Source of the DNA: Enterococcus faecalis_A
Lineage (GTDB): Bacteria; Bacillota; Bacilli; Lactobacillales; Enterococcaceae
NCBI GenBank assembly: GCA_051295955.1
Contig: JBPDWA010000005.1
Location: 186,001 to 250,000, forward strand
Direction: 5' to 3'
Length of the DNA: 64,000 nt
The translations under genes were made by a program, and so were the position numbers. Shown here piece after piece: positions 26,929-35,002 of this stretch (positions are counted from its first letter, which is position 1; the number at the start of each line of letters is the position of its first letter). The notes below the pieces were generated by a model, which had not been told where the DNA came from, did no database searches, and saw only the letters and a program-made list of their open reading frames with translations.

Positions 26929-27366
26929 TTATTCAAATAAAGAACGGTATTCACCGTAACCAGCAGCTTCTAAATCAGACACTGGAATAAAACGCAAAGC
27001 TGCAGCATTAATACAATAGCGCAAACCGCCTTCGGCAACAGGTCCATCCGTAAAGACATGACCTAAGTGAGAATCCGCTTCTTTACTCCTCACTTCTACA
27101 CGATGCATACCGTGGCTAAAATCTGCACGTTCTTTTACGCCGCGTTTTTCAATCGGTTTTGTAAAAGAAGGCCAACCACAGCCAGCGTCATACTTATCCA
27201 ACGAACTGAATAAAGGCTCTCCACTGACAACATCAACATAAATACCATCTTCATAGAAATCATCATATTCACCAGAAAATGGCCGCTCCGTTGCGTTTTC
27301 TTGGGTAACTGCATATTGAAGATCGGTTAATCGTTCTTTTAATTCTTCTTGATCAGGTTTCACCAA
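26929..27366 (-). CDS. msrB: Peptide-methionine (R)-S-oxide reductase
   Basis: MsrB repairs oxidised methionine (R-epimer) in proteins. The product has GCGWPSFTKPI, the HVEVRSKEADSHLGHVF-type core (here HRVEVRSKEADSHLGHVF), and RYCINAAALRFIP with the catalytic Cys. The zinc-binding CxxC pairs of some MsrB proteins are absent. The frame opens at GTG 27375, but that overlaps the AAGGAG site; TTG 27366 is 8 nt from it and is preferred (145 residues). It is monocistronic, between prs and the 621 bp spacer before maf. Confidence 0.95.
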   Translation of the reverse strand: MVKPDQEELKERLTDLQYAVTQENATERPFSGEYDDFYEDGIYVDVVSGEPLFSSLDKYDAGCGWPSFTKPIEKRGVKERADFSHGMHRVEVRSKEADSHLGHVFTDGPVAEGGLRYCINAAALRFIPVSDLEAAGYGEYRSLFE

Positions 27367-27987
27367 TTGTCTCACTCCTTGTCTATAGGATATTTACTAT
27401 TCTTATCATAGCATGCTCCAACTGAAAAAACCCTTCTGCCGTATTCAACTAAAGGGAAAAGAAAGCACAATGTTGATTTTCTTAGAGTCCCGCGTCTATT
27501 CGTACAGAAAATATTGATTTGAGCCATGCGTTTATGTGTCAGCGTTTCAAATCCGCTTAACCTAGTTTTGGTCAGCATCAGCTGAAGCGTAGTCACAAGT
27601 TAAGAAAAAGACGATGTTAAGCGTAAATAAAAAATTTTAGTTTAATTATTTAAAAAGATGAAATAGTGAAACGACCCTTGAGTCCACCCAGTCGAATGCT
27701 AACTGAATTAAATAGGCCTCATTATTTTTATTGAGCTTTTTAACAGACGCAATAGCTACCAAAAAAAAGATAAAGAGGCTACCTTTTCCTGCTCCTTTCA
27801 GCTAGAATAAGCAGCCATCCAAAGCTAAGGGCTTCTTTAAAGGATTTATTAAAAGCCAAGAACAGTAAATCACTACTGTCCTTGGCTCTTTCTATGCCTA
27901 AATTAGTCTGCTTTCAGCGCTCGTAACACCTTTCATGCTCACTGGTTTGTACAAATGAACACGCCTTTTTTATAGTGGTTAGAATTT
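27367..27987. other. 621 bp intergenic stretch between maf and msrB
   Basis: An open frame of 74 codons lies on the minus strand at 27372-27596, but it has no ribosome site and no recognisable family and is not called. The left-hand feature of note is the maf terminator at 27854-27887. The rest shows nothing. Confidence 0.45.
27854..27887 (-). terminator. Terminator after maf
   Basis: The arms AGCCAAGAACAGTA and TACTGTCCTTGGCT form a 14 bp stem with one mismatch, and a TTTTA tail follows on the minus strand. It lies about 100 bp past the maf stop and ends the ymcA-mutS-mutL-maf unit. Confidence 0.75.
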
Positions 27988-28563
27988 TTAAAGAAAACCA
28001 AGCTCTTCTCCTGCGCCTTGCGTCAGCATGCGCCGCAGCCGCGCAATAGGTAAGCCCATAATCGCATAGTAATCGCCAGCAATTTCTTTAATTAATAACG
28101 CTCCCTGGCCTTGTATGCCGTAAGCGCCAGCTTTGTCTGCATATTCGTTTGTTGCTAAATAAGTCTTTATTTCTGCATCAGACAAATCATAGAACGTAAC
28201 TTTTGAAGAAACGACTTCGCTGAGCTGACGTTCTCCCTGAATCAGCGTGACAGCAGTATGCACATCATGTGTTTTGCCGCTCAGTTTACGTAACATGTCA
28301 TAGCCGTCTTTGGCGTTAGCAGGTTTGCCCAATATCTCTTGTCCAAGTGCGACAATGGTGTCACAGCCAATGACTAACGCTTCCGGATGCTTCACGGCAA
28401 TAGTCTGCGCTTTTTGCTGCGCCATCTTCGCCACATATTCTTTAGGGGTTATCCCTACTGGTACAGTTTCATCGATGTTCGCCGCAAGCGTAGTAAAAGT
28501 TGGAAATATTCGCTGTAGCAACTCTTGACGGCGCGGCGATTGTGAAGCCAAAATAACAGACAT
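27988..28563 (-). CDS. maf: Maf family nucleotide pyrophosphatase
   Basis: Maf proteins hydrolyse dTTP/UTP or modified nucleotides and affect septum formation. The 191-residue protein has the conserved N-terminus VILASQSPRRQELLQRI, the VIGCDTIVALGQEILGKP active-site segment and DKAGAYGIQGQGALLIKEIAGDYY. The start ATG 28563 is 30 bp after mutL ends, with GGAAGGCG upstream. It is the last gene of the mismatch-repair operon here. Confidence 0.95.
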   Translation of the reverse strand: MSVILASQSPRRQELLQRIFPTFTTLAANIDETVPVGITPKEYVAKMAQQKAQTIAVKHPEALVIGCDTIVALGQEILGKPANAKDGYDMLRKLSGKTHDVHTAVTLIQGERQLSEVVSSKVTFYDLSDAEIKTYLATNEYADKAGAYGIQGQGALLIKEIAGDYYAIMGLPIARLRRMLTQGAGEELGFL

Positions 28564-28593
28564 TTTTATCGCCTTCCTTTCTCACCCTAATCG

Positions 28594-30651
28594 TTAATGA
28601 GGGTCTTGAATTCGTTTAAACATACGTTCCATATCAGAATTCGTAAAGTGGATTAATACAGGTCGTCCATGCGGACAGTTAAATGGATTTTCACAAGTCG
28701 CTAAATCCTTCAATAAGACACGCGCTTGTTGTTCATTTAGATAGTGATTAGCTTTAATTGATCGTTTGCAGCTCATCATGATAGCTGTTGCTTCCCGGAA
28801 TTTTTTTACGCTTACTGAGCCGGTAGTTAGCAACATATCAATCATTTCTCGAATGATGCTTTCTTCTGATCCAGTGGGATACCAAGTGGGATGGGCTCGA
28901 ACGATAAAACTATTTTGTCCAAATTCTTCCAAATGAATACCGACTTCTGCCAATAATTCTCCCTGCTCTTTCAATTTGATAGCATCGCTATTGGGATAAT
29001 CCAAAACAATTGGTACCAGCAATTCTTGCAAATCAGCTGTTACGTCACCAATTTTTTCGCGGTAATACTCATACTTAATCCGCTCCTGTGCTGCATGTTG
29101 ATCAATAATATATAAACCAGCTTGACTTTGTGCAAATAAATAGGTGCCGTGCATTTGCCCAAAATATTCTAACTCAGGAAACCGCTCAGGCGGGCGTTCA
29201 TCTGCAAGCTTGGTCGCTGCCTGATCCAATTGACGATAGCTCGCTGAACATTGGGCATTAAATTCCGGGTGCAAGTCACTGGTAGTTGCTGCTTCTACTA
29301 AATCAGCAGCAGAAGCTAGATCTTGCTTAGCGTTTAGCGTAGTTGCAGCGGTAGCTTCTTCGTCGATCACTGAAGAATCCGCTTGATACTGGGTAGCTTC
29401 TTCAGCTACGTAATCAGTCACTGGCGCTGCAAAAGGATGATCCATAGGGTCTGTTCCGTCTGCTTGCTTTTGCGCCTGTTCAGGTGTTGCTTCTACAAAG
29501 AAACTACCGCTGGCTGGATCATAATTTAAGCCACCGGGTGCTTTTTTAGCTAGCGGTTGCTGGTCGTCGTTTTCGGTCAACGAAATTGTTAATTGCTCCG
29601 CTTTAGTTTGGGGCGGTAATTTTTTCTTAAACCGTAGATTATCTGCTGCGTTAGGAATCAGCTGTTGTTGGCTCAATGCCGCTTGAATCGAAGTTTCAAT
29701 CAACGTCATCAAGTCTTTCTCTTTACTTAAACGTACTTCTTGTTTGGTCGGATGAACGTTCACGTCTACTAATAATGGGTCCATTTCAATTTCTAAAACT
29801 GCAATAGGAAATCTGCCCACCATCAATTTTGATCCATAGCCAGCAACGATTGCTTTATTTAATGCAAAATTTTTAATATAACGGCCATTAATAATGGTTG
29901 ATAAATAGTTACGGCTGGCTCTGGTTACTTCCGGCAAAGACACGTAGCCGTTTAATGTAAAATCCAAATCTTGTCCTGTAATTTTCAGCATTTTTTTGGC
30001 GGTACTGATTCCATAGATACCGGCCACTGTTTGCTTTAAGTCACCGTTACCAGTCGTGCTCATCATTTTATGCCCGTCATGAACCAATCGAAAAGCAACG
30101 CTGGGATGGCTTAAAGCCAATCGATTGACAATATCGCCGATGTTAGCCAGCTCCGTTTGGATTGTTTTTACATATTTTAAACGAGCAGGTGTATTAAAAA
30201 ACAAATTGGAGACGGTCATCTTCGTTCCTTTACGTAAGGCCGCCGGGCGATGCTCTGCTACTTTTCCACCTTTCAAATAAACATAACTGCCGGCTTCTTC
30301 TTGGTCCGTCGCTGTTTCTACTACCATTTCTGAAACAGAGGCAATACTAGGCAAGGCTTCGCCACGAAACCCTAAACTACGAATTCGAAAGAGGTCGTCC
30401 CGAGTATGAATTTTGCTAGTAGCGTGGCGCTTAAAAGCATTTAAAACATCATCAGCGGCAATACCTTCCCCATCGTCAATAATTTGAATGGTTTTTAAGC
30501 CTGCTTCTTCAATAAAAATATCAATTTGGTTACTGCCGGCGTCAAGGGCGTTTTCCACTAGTTCCTTCACGACAGATGCTGGACGCTCCACAACTTCACC
30601 GGCCGCAATTTGATTCGCTAATTGTTCTGATAGCTCTTGAATTTTTCCCAT
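28594..30651 (-). CDS. mutL: DNA mismatch repair protein MutL
   Basis: MutL couples MutS mismatch recognition to strand cutting. The 685-residue protein has an N-terminal GHKL ATPase (ELVENALDAG near residue 31, DDGEGI, RHATSKI, GFRGEALPSI). A low-complexity linker rich in Ala, Gln and Thr (about 340-470) follows. The C-terminal endonuclease/dimerisation domain has DQHAAQERIKYE, the metal-binding DQHA(x)2E(x)4E-type motif, and the CPHGRP zinc-site motif. It therefore belongs to the endonuclease-type MutL of bacteria lacking MutH. It follows mutS by 40 bp. Confidence 0.98.
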   Translation of the reverse strand: MGKIQELSEQLANQIAAGEVVERPASVVKELVENALDAGSNQIDIFIEEAGLKTIQIIDDGEGIAADDVLNAFKRHATSKIHTRDDLFRIRSLGFRGEALPSIASVSEMVVETATDQEEAGSYVYLKGGKVAEHRPAALRKGTKMTVSNLFFNTPARLKYVKTIQTELANIGDIVNRLALSHPSVAFRLVHDGHKMMSTTGNGDLKQTVAGIYGISTAKKMLKITGQDLDFTLNGYVSLPEVTRASRNYLSTIINGRYIKNFALNKAIVAGYGSKLMVGRFPIAVLEIEMDPLLVDVNVHPTKQEVRLSKEKDLMTLIETSIQAALSQQQLIPNAADNLRFKKKLPPQTKAEQLTISLTENDDQQPLAKKAPGGLNYDPASGSFFVEATPEQAQKQADGTDPMDHPFAAPVTDYVAEEATQYQADSSVIDEEATAATTLNAKQDLASAADLVEAATTSDLHPEFNAQCSASYRQLDQAATKLADERPPERFPELEYFGQMHGTYLFAQSQAGLYIIDQHAAQERIKYEYYREKIGDVTADLQELLVPIVLDYPNSDAIKLKEQGELLAEVGIHLEEFGQNSFIVRAHPTWYPTGSEESIIREMIDMLLTTGSVSVKKFREATAIMMSCKRSIKANHYLNEQQARVLLKDLATCENPFNCPHGRPVLIHFTNSDMERMFKRIQDPH

Positions 30652-30691
30652 TTGAAGACCTCCTCTCCTAATCAGCTGTATAGGTGATGGT

Positions 30692-33265
30692 TTAAATACG
30701 TTTTTGTAATTGATGCAACAAGTTTAATGCATCGATGGGTGTCATTTCTAATAAATTCATCTTTTTCAGTGTATCAATGACACTTAATTCTTCAGTTGAG
30801 ACTTCTTTAAATAGCGATAATTGCTCGGTTTCCTCACGTATTTCTGAATGCTCAGACGTAGGTTGTGTTTGAATAGGTGCTTCTTCTGCTTCCAAAGCAG
30901 ATAAAATAGTAGCGGCTCGCTCTAATAAAGCACTTGGCAGTCCGGCAATTTTTGCTACATGAATGCCGTAGCTTTTATCGGCTGGGCCATCCATCATTTT
31001 ATGCAAGAAGACAACTTCGCCATCTTTTTCAACTGCTCCAACGTGAATGTTTTTTAAGCCTGGCAAGGTTTCATCCAGTACGGTCAATTCATGGTAGTGT
31101 GTTGAAAACAACGTTTTAGCCTGTACGTTTTTATGAATGTATTCAATGATTGCTTGTGCCAGCGCCATGCCATCATATGTCGCTGTCCCACGACCTAATT
31201 CATCAAAGAGTATTAAGCTATTCGGTGTCGCATGACGTAGTGCTTGGTTGGCTTCCATCATTTCCACCATAAATGTACTTTGTCCAGCAATCAAATCGTC
31301 AGAAGCGCCTATGCGAGTAAAAATTTGATCAAAAATAGGCAATTTAGCACTTTCTGCCGGAACAAAACAGCCCATTTGTGCCATGATAACCGTCAAGGCT
31401 AACTGCCGCATATACGTACTTTTACCGGACATATTAGGTCCTGTAATCAAAAGAATATTTGTTTGTTCTTCCATCCGTACGCTGTTAGGAATATATTCTT
31501 GATGGCCCATTACTTTTTCTACCACTGGATGTCGTCCTTGTAGAATCATTAGTTCTTTTGTCTGGCTTTTTAGTTCAGGACGCGTGTACTGATAGCGTTC
31601 GCTAACGGTGGCAAACGATTGTAAAACGTCAACTGCACTAATGGTTTTTGCTAAAAGTTGCAATCGATCAATCGCTTGTTTTACTTGTTCTCGTACTTCT
31701 AAAAACAGTTGATATTCGAGTTCAACTGATTTTTCTTCTGCTTCTAATATCAACGTTTCCATTTTCTTCAACTCGGGAGTGATAAAACGTTCCGCATTGG
31801 CAAGGGTTTGTTTGCGTTCATATTTGCCTTCAGCTAAATTTCCAAGATTGGCCTTGGTGATTTCAATGTAGTACCCAAATACACGGTTAAAGCCAATTTT
31901 AAGAGTTTTGATGCCGGTTGCTTGGCGTTCTTTGGCTTCTAGTTCCGCTAGCCATTGTTTGCCGTGACGCATTGCATCCCGGTATTCGTCTAATTTTTTA
32001 TGGTAACCGTCTTTAATGACATTGCCTTCTGTAATTTGTAAAGGCGCTTCTTCGTTAATTGCATGATTGATTAATGCCACTAGGTCCTCTACGGGATTCA
32101 AATCAAGTAATAAGTCATTCCATTCTCCTTGATTGATACCAACGATCAAAGAACGGATCAACGGCACTTGTTCCAATGATGTTTTTAACTGAATTAAATC
32201 ACGACCATTGACATTACCAAAAGCTACACGTCCAGCTAAGCGTTCTAAGTCATAAACGTTAGTCAGCGCACTTTGCAAATCAATTCGTTCAAAGTAAGCG
32301 TTCAGCAAGGACTGTACCATATTTTGTCGCTCAGTAATTTGCTTTTCTTGAATGAGCGGACGATCCAGCCATTGTTTCAAAAGACGACCGCCCATCGCTG
32401 TTTTGGTTTCATCCAATAACCAAAGCAAGGTTCCTTTTTTGTGACCTGTTCGAATGGATTGACTTAGTTCCAAATTAAACTTGGAGTAATGATCCATTTT
32501 TAAAAAGTGATCAGGCTGATATTCTACCGCTTTTTGAATATGAGACAAGCTTCTCTTTTGAGTTACAGCTAAATAAGTTAACAGTTTGCCGGTTGCTTCA
32601 ATTTCGAGTGGGCTCGTTAATTCACTGGTTAAGAAGCTGAATTCAGCATTTTCTTCCGCTTCTGCTTGGTGGGAAAAAACGATATTTAAGCGAGTGCTTA
32701 GGGAGGTTTGCAACGTTTCCGGAAGCTCTGAACCTAAAACCATTTCTTTAGTTTGCAAAGCTGAACTTTCGTTAACTACGCCGTCTGCTTCAGCTAATGT
32801 GGTGCTTTTTAATTCTCCCGTACTTAAATCTACGTAGGCAAAACCATATTGTTCCTCACGATAAACAACTGCCGTTAAATAATTATTGTCTTTGGCATCC
32901 ATTCCTTTGCCGGTCATTGTCGTTCCCGGTGTTACCAGTTGAACGACCTCCCGTTTGACCATACCTTTAGTGGTTTTGGGGTCTTCTACTTGTTCACAAA
33001 TAGCCACTTTGTAGCCTTGCTCAATCAAAGTATCAATATACCCTTGCGCCGCATGATAAGGCACGCCACACATAGGAATCGGATCATCGGCGTTACGGTT
33101 GCGGCTAGTGAGTGTTAACTCTAAAAGTTGCGCCGCTTTTTCGGCATCTTCATAAAACATCTCATAGAAATCACCTAAACGATAGAATAAAAAAGCGTCG
33201 GGATACTGAGCCTTAATCGTTAGATATTGTTCCATCATCGGTGTATTTTTAGTTTTTTGTGGCAT
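30692..33265 (-). CDS. mutS: DNA mismatch repair protein MutS
   Basis: The 857-residue mismatch-recognition ATPase has an N-terminal F-x-E mismatch-contact region (FYRLGDFYEMFYEDA, about residues 26-40), connector, lever and clamp domains, and a C-terminal ABC-type ATPase with GPNMSGKSTYMRQ (Walker A), ILFDELGRGTATYDG (Walker B and signature) and the STHYHEL switch. A QLSLF motif near the C-terminus fits the beta-clamp binding consensus. It starts directly after the ymcA stop with AAGGGAACTAA upstream. The gene order ymcA-mutS-mutL matches Bacillus. Confidence 0.99.
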   Translation of the reverse strand: MPQKTKNTPMMEQYLTIKAQYPDAFLFYRLGDFYEMFYEDAEKAAQLLELTLTSRNRNADDPIPMCGVPYHAAQGYIDTLIEQGYKVAICEQVEDPKTTKGMVKREVVQLVTPGTTMTGKGMDAKDNNYLTAVVYREEQYGFAYVDLSTGELKSTTLAEADGVVNESSALQTKEMVLGSELPETLQTSLSTRLNIVFSHQAEAEENAEFSFLTSELTSPLEIEATGKLLTYLAVTQKRSLSHIQKAVEYQPDHFLKMDHYSKFNLELSQSIRTGHKKGTLLWLLDETKTAMGGRLLKQWLDRPLIQEKQITERQNMVQSLLNAYFERIDLQSALTNVYDLERLAGRVAFGNVNGRDLIQLKTSLEQVPLIRSLIVGINQGEWNDLLLDLNPVEDLVALINHAINEEAPLQITEGNVIKDGYHKKLDEYRDAMRHGKQWLAELEAKERQATGIKTLKIGFNRVFGYYIEITKANLGNLAEGKYERKQTLANAERFITPELKKMETLILEAEEKSVELEYQLFLEVREQVKQAIDRLQLLAKTISAVDVLQSFATVSERYQYTRPELKSQTKELMILQGRHPVVEKVMGHQEYIPNSVRMEEQTNILLITGPNMSGKSTYMRQLALTVIMAQMGCFVPAESAKLPIFDQIFTRIGASDDLIAGQSTFMVEMMEANQALRHATPNSLILFDELGRGTATYDGMALAQAIIEYIHKNVQAKTLFSTHYHELTVLDETLPGLKNIHVGAVEKDGEVVFLHKMMDGPADKSYGIHVAKIAGLPSALLERAATILSALEAEEAPIQTQPTSEHSEIREETEQLSLFKEVSTEELSVIDTLKKMNLLEMTPIDALNLLHQLQKRI

Positions 33266-33637
33266 TTAGTTCCCTTCTTTCTCTAATTCTTCGTTGATCT
33301 GATATTGGATCATTTCAGTGATATGCTGGACTAGATCGTTAGCTTCTAATAATTGCTCCCGATAAGCAACAACCAGCGGATGCTCATTAAACAGCTTGGT
33401 TTTTTCGTCTGCCAATTTAATTGCGGCTTTCTCTGCTTCCGGCTTACCGTAATGGGCAAATTGTACAGCGTCTTTTTGAGCGGCTTTGATTTCTTCCACC
33501 AAATTGGTCAAATTTTGGTTATTCTGTGCTTTGGTCTCTATTTTTTTATAACGCTGAATTACGTCATCTTCAGCGATTAATCCCAGTAGCTGATCTAATT
33601 CTTTTCTAACTTGGGGTTCCATAGCCAAAGAATCCAT
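33266..33637 (-). CDS. ymcA: YlbF/YmcA family regulatory protein (RicA-like)
   Basis: The 123-residue all-helical protein of the YlbF/YmcA family starts MDSLAMEPQVRKELDQLLGLI and has the core KKIETKAQNNQNLTNLVEEIKAAQKDAVQFAHYGK. In Bacillus YmcA, YlbF and YaaT form the RicAFT (Y-) complex that controls RNase Y cleavage. Its place beside mutS, near ymdB and rny, fits that. No cysteine occurs in the product, so an Fe-S cluster as reported for the Bacillus complex is unlikely to be held by this subunit. The start ATG 33637 has GAAGGTGGG upstream. It is fused head to tail with mutS (no spacer). Confidence 0.88.
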   Translation of the reverse strand: MDSLAMEPQVRKELDQLLGLIAEDDVIQRYKKIETKAQNNQNLTNLVEEIKAAQKDAVQFAHYGKPEAEKAAIKLADEKTKLFNEHPLVVAYREQLLEANDLVQHITEMIQYQINEELEKEGN

Positions 33638-33771
33638 CTTCCCACCTTCATTCTATTTCTTCATGAAATTTATAATCGTAATTATTTTATCACAAACATT
33701 TATGAGACAACAGCAACATTTTTCTGCTCTAACCGAGAAAAGCTGTGTTTATGTCTTACCTTTACCTTAAA

Positions 33772-33837
33772 TAAATAGCGAGACAGAAGCCATCGCTCCG
33801 AAACCGGGAGCTGAACACTTCTGTCTAGACCTGTTTG
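33772..33837. repeat. Dispersed inverted-repeat element, copy E; also the ymdB terminator
   Basis: The perfect arms AGACAGAAG (33781-33789) and CTTCTGTCT (33818-33826), with an inner GCTCC/GGAGC stem, form a compact hairpin directly after the ymdB stop. The arm sequence is the shared motif of copies A-D. This is the shortest and best-preserved copy and probably works as a terminator. Confidence 0.7.
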
Positions 33838-34635
33838 TCAGTTATTAAACGGACGATCTTCGCTAATTTGGATGGTTTCAATTGATTTTGCCCGTCCAGT
33901 TTGGTCATCTACTTCAATCAAACAAGCAGATAAAATAGCGCGTCCCGATTCGATCACTTCAAAACGTTTTGGCAAAGCAGTTCTAAATTTTTCAATGATC
34001 GGTTCACGTTTCATTCCTAATATGCCATCGTAAGGTCCGGTCATGCCGACATCACTTAAATAAGCTGTTCCTTGAGGCAATAGGCGAGCATCATTGGTTT
34101 GAACATGAGTATGCGTGCCGATAACCGCTGACACCCGACCATCTAAAAACCAGCCCATCGCCTGTTTTTCGCTAGTCGTTTCTCCATGAAAATCAATGAA
34201 AATTAATGGCGTCCGCTGTTGAGCCTCTTGAATTAATTCTTCGGCCTTCTGAAAAGGATCATCCAAATCCACCATAAAAGTCCGAGCTTGCAAGTTAATT
34301 ACTGCTAGTTCTAGTTGATTAACCTTTACAAACACTAGGCCTTGCCCCGGGGCTTGTTTAGGATAGTTAGCCGGACGAATCATCTTTTTCGCATCAGCAA
34401 TAAACTCAAAGATATCTTTATTGTCCCATGTGTGGTTCCCTAACGTCACAACATCCACGCCGTCTTGAAGAAACTTCTTATAAATCTTTCCGGTAATTCC
34501 TCGACCAGCAGCTGCATTTTCCCCATTGGCAATAGTAACTTGCGGCCGATATTTCTTCTTTAATTGCGGTAGATACGTGGTTAAAGTCGCTCTTCCTAAA
34601 GAACCAACCACATCTCCAATAAATAATATACGCAA
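33838..34635 (-). CDS. ymdB: YmdB-like 2',3'-cyclic-nucleotide phosphodiesterase
   Basis: The 265-residue metallophosphoesterase starts MRILFIGDVVGSLGRATL with metal ligands GDVVG, and continues with NGENAAAGRGIT, TLGNHTWDNKDI, IDFHGETTSEKQAMGWFLDGRVSAVIGTHTHVQTND, the full YmdB signature. In Bacillus YmdB affects biofilm and motility gene expression through mRNA effects. ATG 34635 follows AGAGGAAAA. It normally follows rny directly; here an extra lipoprotein gene separates them. Confidence 0.95.
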   Translation of the reverse strand: MRILFIGDVVGSLGRATLTTYLPQLKKKYRPQVTIANGENAAAGRGITGKIYKKFLQDGVDVVTLGNHTWDNKDIFEFIADAKKMIRPANYPKQAPGQGLVFVKVNQLELAVINLQARTFMVDLDDPFQKAEELIQEAQQRTPLIFIDFHGETTSEKQAMGWFLDGRVSAVIGTHTHVQTNDARLLPQGTAYLSDVGMTGPYDGILGMKREPIIEKFRTALPKRFEVIESGRAILSACLIEVDDQTGRAKSIETIQISEDRPFNN

Positions 34636-35002
34636 AAATTTTCCTCTTCTCTTTTAACATCTCTCGTTTATTATAGTTGTTTTTGATTAGAAAGGAAAGG
34701 TATCCTGCCAAAAGTCCCTGAAAGGTTACTGACTAGACAAAAAGAGCCAAGGCCGTTAGTCAGTTTGACTAATGGCTCTGGCTCCAAAGCTAATGATAAA
34801 TGATGTTCCGAAAGCAACTCCTCCGATAATAAACCGTAATTTCAAAAAAATTTAAATGTAATTTTCAAAAATCCCTTTTACTTCTTGGAGTAAAACATTT
34901 TGCCTCATTCTTTTTGAAAAAGCGTACAAGATACGTCTTCTTCCTTATTTTGCCACATTTCACGAACGGAAACTGGCAAAGCTGTTGGATCTTGCCCCTT
35001 TC
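34636..35002. other. 367 bp intergenic stretch between ymdB and the oligopeptide-binding gene
   Basis: It holds the strong terminator at 34738-34784 and otherwise A/T-rich sequence that should include the ymdB promoter. No gene was seen. Confidence 0.5.
34738..34784 (-). terminator. Strong terminator after the peptide-binding lipoprotein gene
   Basis: The arms GAGCCAAGGCCGTTAGTCA (34744-34762) and TGACTAATGGCTCTGGCTC (34766-34784) give a 19 bp stem with few mismatches and a 3 nt loop, followed on the minus strand by CTTTTTG. Confidence 0.85.

Noticed and set aside
27372..27596. 74-codon minus-strand open frame upstream of msrB
   Set aside because: No ribosome site, odd composition, no family resemblance, and its end overlaps the msrB start; most likely a chance frame in the msrB leader.
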